Source: Thereva unica | Taxonomy: Eukaryota > Arthropoda > Insecta > Diptera > Therevidae | DNA: 64,000 nucleotides | Assembly (NCBI GenBank): GCA_949987705.1 | Contig: OX465282.1 | Span: 2,096,501-2,160,500, forward strand | Direction of reading: 5' to 3' | In this document: one piece after another, positions 57,561-64,000 of the stretch | Position numbering within the stretch: position 1 is the stretch's first letter | Layout: each line of letters opens with the position of its first letter | Notes under the pieces: model-generated | What the model was told of the DNA's origin: nothing | What the model saw: only the letters and a program-made list of their open reading frames with translations | The model's database searches: none | Made by a program: the position numbers and the translations under genes

Positions 57561-58310
57561 ATATAATTGAATGCGGGAATTTTTATCAACTTTCGAGTGA
57601 ACTGTGCCCCGGACGGCTGCCGTAACGTATATTCCTTACGTAGTATGTACGACTGTGAACTCTGATATATATGTATCAGAGTAACAACTGCGCATGCCTC
57701 TATAAAAGTCGCAGATGAATATGAAAGGGCAAGCCGAAGCGACGGCGACATACTAGGGATATCTCTATAAGCGACTAGAATATACTAAATTCTGAGAAAC
57801 CCCGACGAAACAAGACTACATTATTATTGTTAATCAACGTCGAGGCGCTGAAAGTACTTGATCACGACCTTGACATCGACCGGCAAAGATAAAGGTATTC
57901 AGATCGGCAACAAATGAATAGAACGAATAAATTCACAGTCATAAAAGTGAACGTCTACGGCAACTGAATTAATTGGAATTCGCAACTTCAGCACTGTTCT
58001 ATTAATATTAGCGGACGCGGCTGACTTGGTAGCAGTTGCATCAACAACCAACCCGAGTAAAAATAATACTCGCCCGTTCCTAGCCTGCAATGTTTGCTCA
58101 TGGCTTCAAAACGCCTGTACGGCACTCGAAACTGGCACGGTCCGCCTGAGTAAAAATAAGACTCGCCCGCATCTAGCAGGAAAAAGCCACAGTATGCATG
58201 TCTAGAAAAAAACCAAAACGAGGCACGGTACACTCACACTTTTCTAAACTAAAGTGAGCAAAATTGGGGCTTTAAAAAACTGGATAGGAGGAAGAAAACG
58301 GGCAATTATC
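57561..58310. repeat. Sequence with two short CGAGTAAAAATAA-ACTCG palindromes
   Basis: CGAGTAAAAATAATACTCG at about 58052 and GAGTAAAAATAAGACTCG at about 58147 are abutted, inverted CCGAGTAAAAATAAA-type ends about 95 bp apart. Otherwise nothing recognised. Confidence 0.5.
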
Positions 58311-58430
58311 GTGGTGGCCATTAGCATACTCAATAGACCAGTTCTCGTTGGTTTTTCGTAAGTCAAGCAGCATTGGACGTCGTTAGTGCTTAGTTGGGGG
58401 ACTGCTTGGTAAAACAACACTCGCGTTTGG
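58311..58430 (+). pseudogene. 5S rRNA-derived pseudogene / SINE3-like head, copy 1
   Basis: Colinear with insect 5S rRNA from near its 5' end: GCATACTCAATAGACC-AGTTCTCG, then AAGCAGCATTGGACGTCGTTAG (internal control region), GTGCTTAGTTGGGGGACTGC and TTGGTAAAACAACACTCGCG. It differs from functional 5S at many positions. It shares derived changes (GTCAAGCAGCATTGGA, TTAGTTGGGGGAC) with the copy at 63603. Confidence 0.75.
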
Positions 58431-58611
58431 TATGTACCGATGTAAGTGTATTTATAAATGTTCATGCCTGTAGCGGGAGCGTGCACTAACCGTGTGGCAT
58501 GCGCATTTGCTCGCTATGCATGCTTGTTGCGGGTGCGTGAATGCTTTTAAAAAAATTAACCAACTAAATTACTTTTACTCGGATAAGCTTTCTTTTGGTC
58601 TCAGAAGTTCA

Positions 58612-59111
58612 TGGGCAGAATGTTGGGCTGCCGCTACAGAAATTGAGGGTTCGATTCCCGGGTAGATGTAGTCCTTGTAGTCCATTCGTTCAATGGCATC
58701 TGACATTTTAGTTTTGAAATTTGGACAGTGATCTCGAGTGCATCATGGGATTTAACGTGGAGAGAGTGGCTTCGTCCCGGGTGGACTCTTCTAGATGTGG
58801 TCGCGCAAAAACAACTTTGAGTGTATTTCAAATAAACTTTACCTAAATTTCTGTTGAATTCTTATAAAATTTTCAGTTGAATTTAAAAAATTATTGTTTC
58901 ACGTCCGGGATAAAATAAAAAATATCGGTGGCAACGCATTTTTTGTATCTTTCACGGACGCCTGAAGGGTACCGAGAGCGTCGGTGCCCCCTGTATCGGA
59001 TTGCATGCTTTGTTAATTTATTTTCATGGAACTAATCGCACCGATATTTTTTTTTCACTGATGCTCCTAGTACTGCACTGACGTCGCCGTCTTGTCACGG
59101 ATATGTGTGGA
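58612..59111 (+). repeat. Dispersed repeat D1, copy 2, preceded by a tRNA-like B box
   Basis: 58700-59111 matches 28066-28451. Just upstream, GGTTCGATTCC (58648-58658) is a perfect pol III B box, and TGGGCAGAATGTTGG (58612) is a weak A-box candidate. The other copy lacks the B box, so it may be coincidental or a tRNA-derived SINE junction. Confidence 0.5.
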
Positions 59112-59569
59112 TCTACAGAGAAATCGCTTGGGAGAACCGTCGTGTGCTATTGGCATACCTGTTGAGAAAGATAAAATGTGATATACCGTACAAAGTGATC
59201 CAATTTGAAATTTCCTTTTTAAAACTAGATTTCATCGAATTTTTGGAACGAAGTTCCTTAACGCGGCTTGCTGGTAGAGTGAGTTGGGAGAAATCGTCGC
59301 GTAAGAAAATGCGGTATTCTGTGTACATATGCGTGCGAGTATCAATCCCAGAAGGCAATTTACGAATTTACGAAATCAGAATGCAGTGTTTTTCTGTAGA
59401 ATTTGGAATCAATTTGCACCGATAGCTATAGGAAGAAATGGTGATTATCAAGGATAGATGCTTATGCTTTCTTATTGAAATGAATATAATCTTCCTCTCT
59501 GTCTGTTTTTAAGAGCTTTATATTAGCTTCTCCTGTATCTTGTATCTTGTGTGTAAACAAATCTAGCAA
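59112..59569. other. Unassigned; contains a 106-codon frame of doubtful reality
   Basis: The plus frame 59105-59425 resembles no known family and starts inside a dispersed repeat. A short internal duplication TGGGAGAA-CGTCG occurs twice. Treated as repeat-derived. Confidence 0.4.
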
Positions 59570-60275
59570 CTTGACACGGGTGTCACATGAAAAGGCATCT
59601 TAAGTAGAATACAGCAGTCTATGTCGTTAGATCCATAGCGGCCACCTCAAGAGGACGGATTACCATTTTCTTCAGAACCCCTTCGACATGGGTATCAAAT
59701 GAAAGAGTATGATAAATAGAATGTAGTGAGCAATATAGTAGTATCCTCAATATATCGTTAGAACCATGGAGTCCATCTCAAGAGGACGGATTACCATTTT
59801 CTTCACAACCGGGTTTCAAATGAAAGGGCATGATAAATAGAATGTAGTGAGCAATATAGTATCCTCAATATATCGTTAGAACCATGGTGTCCATCTCAAG
59901 AGGACGGATTACCATTTTATTCAGAACCCCTTCGACATGGGTATCAAATAAAAGAGTATGATAAATAGAATGTAGTGAGCAATATAGTAGTATCCTCAAT
60001 ATATCGTTAGAACCATGGCGTCCATCTCAAGAGGACGGATTACCATTTTCTTCACAACCCCGTCGACATGGGTTTCAAATGAAAGGGTATGATAAGTAGA
60101 ACACCATAAGCAATATAGTATACTCAATATATCGTTAGGTCCATGGCGGCCATCTCAAGAGCTTGGATTCCGTTTTCTTCACAATCCTCTCAACTCCTCT
60201 CTCTCAATAGGCTATATCGTTAGATTCATGGCGGCCATCCCAGGGGGGCGAATTCCCGTTTCTTCACAACCCTTT
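59570..60275. repeat. Tandem array, about 122-131 bp unit, five to six units
   Basis: GGGT-TCAAATGAAAG words at about 59690, 59813, 59938 and 60068 start units containing GTATGATAAATAGAATGTAG, GAGCAATATAGTA, CTCAATATATCGTTAGA, CCATGG-G-CCATCTCAAGAGG, CGGATTACCATTTTCTTCA and ACCCC-TCGACATG. First and last units are partial. Best-conserved array of the family also seen at 35640 and 41165. Confidence 0.88.
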
Positions 60276-61515
60276 TGATTTTATTTGGAGTTATATTCGC
60301 AGTTGTAGAAAAATCGTTGGGGGGTCCCATAACCGCACCTGTGTTTTTTTAATTATAAACTTTGTTGCAATAGTTTTCTTAGTTGTCGTCTCATGCTTTC
60401 GTCTAATAATATTTGCAGATGCCTCTACTTGTACCAGCACTTATTTTTAAACAAAAAAAGAGAATCCATTTATGGCATCGTGTATGCCAAGTAGAAAGTC
60501 GGTTAAACGCTTTTCACGTGGGAATTCTGTCAACTTAAAATTACTTTTAGCATTAAGTAAAAATAATTTCTTACTTGTACAGAAATATCTTTCAGCACCA
60601 CCATCAACTTAAATGACCACAAAAACTTTCTCTTTATGACTTCATTTGTTTAAAATCCATAAATAACAATTTTTAATATTGTCTATATAATATAAAAAAA
60701 AGTGTGTCCACGTAAAACAAAGTTTTCAAAATAGAAAATTTCCGTGAAAAAAAAAATTTAAACAAAACAATTTATCAAAAAATAATATAGAAAAAAAAAC
60801 AAGACATATTTCATTTTAAGCGAGACATTTACGCTGAGAGGAGGACTGACGTCAATTGTCACTAAAAGAATGCTGTTTTATAAAATTAGCAATATTTTTT
60901 AATATTTCTCTTAAATTTTTTTTTGCACTACACATTGTCCTCCTCGTGTTTTTGAAGACATCCCCAACAAAATAAGGAACCAATTTAGAAGCATTTTTAT
61001 TGGAAGAAGCCTGACTTCGTGCGTGTGGCATATGTGGAATGTATAGAATATAAAAAATGTCCAATCTGTGATGACAGGACATAAGAATAAAAGTAGAAAG
61101 TAGTATTTCTTTTGTCAAAATACAATTAATTTTATTTTTTATGCTATAACATTTAACAAAAGAAGAAATTGTTACATAAATCACTCAAGATCACTTTGGG
61201 GAGGATTGTTTTATTGCTTTTAAAGTGGATACCTATTTTTAGGTTGGTATGCGTCCAATGGGGCACGGTTTTTATTTAACCCTTATGTTAATCCCCGGGA
61301 TTTTCTTTGTTTGGTTACCACACGGGTGCATAGATCATCGTGATAAACAGCTTCGCTGGGGAACTACTATACTCGCCCTAGGGCGGTGCTCCTGTTATAA
61401 CAAAAAAATGCCCTGCTGACCCAAATATGCTCCAGAACATCGAAGGAAAATTGGCCTCAATCGTCCAAAATTACACTGGCGGGATGGTGTAGAACAAGAT
61501 ATCAATATATTAGGG
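60276..61515. other. No recognisable feature
   Basis: AT-rich. The 110-codon minus frame at 60852-61184 matches nothing known to me and has no splice or conservation evidence. Confidence 0.4.
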
Positions 61516-61521
61516 ATATGC

Positions 61522-61734
61522 TTAGATTGATCGAGGGTAGTCGAATCCGATCACTTGGTACGCAGTGGATTGTCCCGCAGCTCCCTTACTTCGAAGAGAG
61601 GGAATCTGTTTCATATCGGGAGCTAATAGTGATATCAGGCCTTCAGTGCATACCAACTCCACCCAAATTGCTTTGGAAATTGAAGGTCTAGATTCAAGTA
61701 CTTCATTTTGCTCAGGCGTGTATGGCGCTGTCAA
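61522..61734 (-). mobile_element. Ty1/copia integrase fragment
   Basis: The minus frame starts with TAPYTPEQNEV, the well-known copia integrase block (TAPYTPQQNGV-ER) that contains the catalytic glutamate region. Downstream similarity is weak (a later ...YQVIGFDYPRSI). A relic of a few dozen codons. Confidence 0.6.
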
Positions 61735-61904
61735 CCTCTACGTAGTGCCACCATCTCTCAGAATTATCATTTAACCACTTTATTAGATGAACAAGGGTTT
61801 TGGCTTGCGACATTACCTGTTTCAACACATCTTTTAACTTCAGACTTCTTTTGAACTGGAAAACCATATCGATCTGGCCTAAACCGTGAACTCTCTACTA
61901 TTAC

Positions 61905-62722
61905 AGGGACATTGAACTCATTCTTGCTTGGGGCCTCAAGAATCGTGTCGAATTCAACACAATCTCTACAAAAACCTGAACCCTCCGTCCCTCTATCTCA
62001 GTGGGCAATAGGAATGTAATGGTTGACCCATCTGTTAATATCCTAGGCGTAACCTTACCTTCAGATCTGCAATGGAGTAATCACATATTCCAAATCGTCA
62101 AACAAGCTTACTAATGCCTGTGATTCCTCAAGAGCTGCAAGTTCCTCCTTCAGTCAACTGAAAACTGCAATATACAAGTCCTATATTCGTCCCCGCATTG
62201 AATACAACTCGTATGTAGGCGGGCGCCCCAGAACCCACCTTAGCTAGGCTGGACAAAGGGCAAAACTCGCCATCAAACTTCTTGGCGATAGCACCGTTCT
62301 CCACCATCGACCTTTTAAGCCACTGTAGAAATATAGCAGTCCTCTGAAATTAAGGACCTCCTGCCTGCACGGCAATACTTTTCCCGCAACACAAGACAAT
62401 CCCGCTCGGCAAACCCCCATTCCCTACAGCCCCCCGTTCAGGCACAATACGGTCTAGAAGTTCGTTTATGAATAGAACAACTCGACTGTGGAATAATCTC
62501 CCGCAGTCAGTATTTCCGAACTCGTACAACACCTTAGAGTGCAAACGTGAGGTTCATCGTCACTTTATTCTACACCCTCCAGACTCCCTCTAACCTTTCC
62601 TATTCTCCTCTATTCTTCAAACCAAGCTTACTACTAGACATTGCACCATGAACTGAACGACATGACGGACTGGTAGTATAAAGGGTTACTCCTAAGCTTG
62701 GTTTTCTCATATAAAAAAAAAG
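61905..62722 (+). mobile_element. Jockey/CR1-like LINE, RT thumb to 3' end
   Basis: The plus-strand reading LILAWGLKNRVEFNT, VDPSVNILGVTLPSDLQWSNHIFQIVKQA and YIRPRIEYN-like parts is colinear with 48233-48620 (reverse strand). The 3' part 62355-62722 is nearly identical to 33117-33487 and ends TAAGCTTGGTTTTCTCAT-poly-A. Frame breaks are present. Confidence 0.82.
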
Positions 62723-63029
62723 TCCTCAGCAAGTTTTACCGATATTACTTCATTATCATGCCGAAAGAGGGCTTCCCCCGTAGGTTCCTCATGAGGACCC
62801 CATGTGACGAAAGAGAGCTTTCCCCTTACTTTCCTTATGAATACCATACAAAAAACAAATCAACGATACTGAACTGATACTAAACGAGGATGCCTTATCA
62901 ATTTCTCGTAATGGCTCTATGAGGCAAACAGCATTACAAATGAAATGGGATTGTCCCATCTGCCTTCCGTATTCGAAATCTGCTTAACAAGCTTTATGGT
63001 TATACTAGAGTTGAGCCAGCCTTACACGA
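62723..63029. other. Unassigned; short imperfect duplication
   Basis: CGAAAGAGGGCTTCCCCC-GTAGGTTCCTCATGAGGAC and GACGAAAGAGAGCTTTCCCC-TTACTTTCCTTATGA are about 50 bp apart, a local two-copy repeat. Confidence 0.45.
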
Positions 63030-63560
63030 CGAGGCAATACATTTGTCCGCTACACGATGGTAAATTGTAGTGAGGCCTCAATTTTTTTAAATATCGCGAT
63101 TTAAAAATCATGTCCTACTGGTATATGAGCGTGTATCCAAATAAATGAGGCGAGGTGTGATTGTAAATATGGACTGGCGAGACACCTATTTCCAACTTGA
63201 AATGAGGCGAGGCGAGATTGGAAATACGTATACGCAGAGATATTTGTTATTTCTTTTGAGTGAGAAAAATTTCCAACGAGGTAAGATTTTATAATGTTAA
63301 TATACATTGTGGAGGCATATCTTTCTTACTTACTCTGAGCCAGTTTAATGCATTTTAAAATCAAATCCTTAAACAAGTTCTTCATTGGTATTTATTTTCT
63401 TTCTTTCTTTAATTTGCTTGTTTTTGTCATTTTAGCATTACAATAGTACCTCGCCTCATTTGAAGTAATGGCATTGTACTGGCTCAAATGAAAAAAAAAG
63501 AAGTGACTCTTACAAACTCATTTTATAATCGTGTCCTACCCAATATTAGGTAATACCCTA
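63030..63560 (+). repeat. Dispersed repeat D2, copy 2
   Basis: Opens GAGGCAATACATTTGTCCG-CTACACGATGGTAAATTGTAG-TGAGGCCTCAATTTTTTT, later has CTTCATTGGTATTTATTTTC-TTTCTTTC, TACCTCGCCTCATTTGAAG and TTGTACTGGCTCAAATG. Colinear with 28760-29165, with an extra 120 bp of GAGGCGAGG-containing sequence. Confidence 0.72.
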
Positions 63561-63602
63561 TAAGCTATAGTTTTACTCACAAAAAGCTTTAGTTTTTGTT
63601 GT

Positions 63603-63723
63603 TGATTTGTATATTTGCGTATACTCAGTAGATTGGTTCTGGTTTCATTTGAGATGTCAAGCAGCATTGGATGTGATTAATACTTAGTTGGGGGACCATA
63701 TGGGTAAAACGACACTCGCGTTT
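63603..63723 (+). pseudogene. 5S rRNA-derived pseudogene / SINE3-like head, copy 2
   Basis: GTATATTTGCGTATACTCAG-TAGATTGGTTCTGG, then GTCAAGCAGCATTGGATGTG, ATTAATACTTAGTTGGGGGACC and ATGGGTAAAACGACACTCGCG follow the order of insect 5S rRNA. Shares several non-5S bases with copy 1 at 58311. Flanks of the two copies are unrelated. Confidence 0.75.
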
Positions 63724-64000
63724 AAAAATATTAGTTTTCGATACTGTCGCCATCATTACTCACACATCCTCGCTGAAATTCTGAAAATTTTCGGACTCAT
63801 TTTCTCCACTCGGGATCGGGTAGCAATGATTTTTCCACAAGGGGGCCAAATGGGGCATTCTTTATGACGATGCTTGAATGAGGGAAGACGTTACATGCCC
63901 TGTTCCATATGGTTTTATCATTTTTTGTTAACACATCAGGTTTTCAAGACCCAAACACTAGCTTCGCACTGTTTTCATGGCTATGGGCTCCCCATTTGAT

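Noticed and set aside
58311..58430. Functional 5S rRNA gene
   Set aside because: Too many changes in conserved stems and in the internal control region, no T-run terminator at the expected place, and shared errors with the second copy.
58600..58670. Possible tRNA gene around a perfect B box
   Set aside because: No cloverleaf could be built: the A box is weak, too close to the B box, and no acceptor stem pairs.
28066..59111. D1 copies as the two LTRs of one retrotransposon
   Set aside because: They are about 30 kb apart with unrelated material between and too diverged from each other for a recent LTR pair.
59105..59425. 106-codon plus-strand frame
   Set aside because: Begins inside dispersed repeat D1 and resembles no protein; an antisense frame covers the same bases.
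60852..61184. 110-codon minus-strand frame
   Set aside because: Basic, Ile/Lys/Asn-rich as expected from AT-rich DNA; no motif, no splice evidence.

Overview
This is a gene-poor, transposon-saturated stretch of an insect genome, most likely a fly (Diptera). Two host genes are recognisable. At the left edge is a complete two-exon gene for signal peptidase complex subunit 2 (SPCS2/Spase25; exons 142-192 and 581-1114, + strand). At 35139-35496 (+) is the first coding exon of an AGC-family protein kinase, best matching the PKA-C3/PRKX type: a long acidic leader followed by the start of the kinase domain, ending at a phase-1 splice donor. I did not recognise its later exons here, so its introns probably run past the right edge. 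An AT-rich, UTR-like segment at about 18390-19151 is a possible upstream non-coding exon of the same gene. If so, the transposons between 19.2 and 35.0 kb are intronic.

Almost everything else is mobile DNA, much of it nested. Non-LTR elements: (i) an R1/LOA/I-like family with RNase H, in at least eight fragments (largest 1230-6290 minus and 15250-16745 plus); (ii) RTE-like families (7848-9660 minus, 45101-45381 plus, a nearly intact 24447-26834 minus, and 3' ends at 34090-34340 and 40710-40965); (iii) a jockey/CR1-like family (33117-33487, 44342-44965, 48233-49135, 61905-62722). LTR relics are one Bel/Pao, two Ty3/gypsy and one copia integrase fragment. A Helitron helicase scrap lies near 7.1 kb.

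DNA transposons carry the clearest structural evidence. A Tc-like transposase gene (19506-21675) is split by a hAT element (19871-21210) with a perfect 8-bp duplication, and that hAT carries a second, antisense Tc1 transposase. Another hAT (12795-13819) has a perfect 8-bp duplication, sits inside LINE ORF1 and carries a LINE 3' end. A 2.1-kb inverted-repeat element (2313-4450) splits a LINE reverse-transcriptase frame, and reading-frame continuity fixes its 3-bp duplication. Three members of a GGGG-CGTCCATAAATTACG family have 3-bp duplications. There are also a TTAA-flanked MITE, nested MITEs and several tandem-repeat-bearing elements.

The best candidate for something undescribed is the 2.5-kb foldback element at 52661-55178. 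It has about 0.82-kb, nearly identical inverted arms, a 4-bp TTAT duplication, and a core with an antisense cysteine-rich (CXC-like) reading frame. Other noteworthy items are two 5S rRNA-derived repeats sharing derived changes, and a 53-bp satellite with alternating A/B units inside a foldback element. All similarity statements come from reading the sequence by eye; no database search was run.
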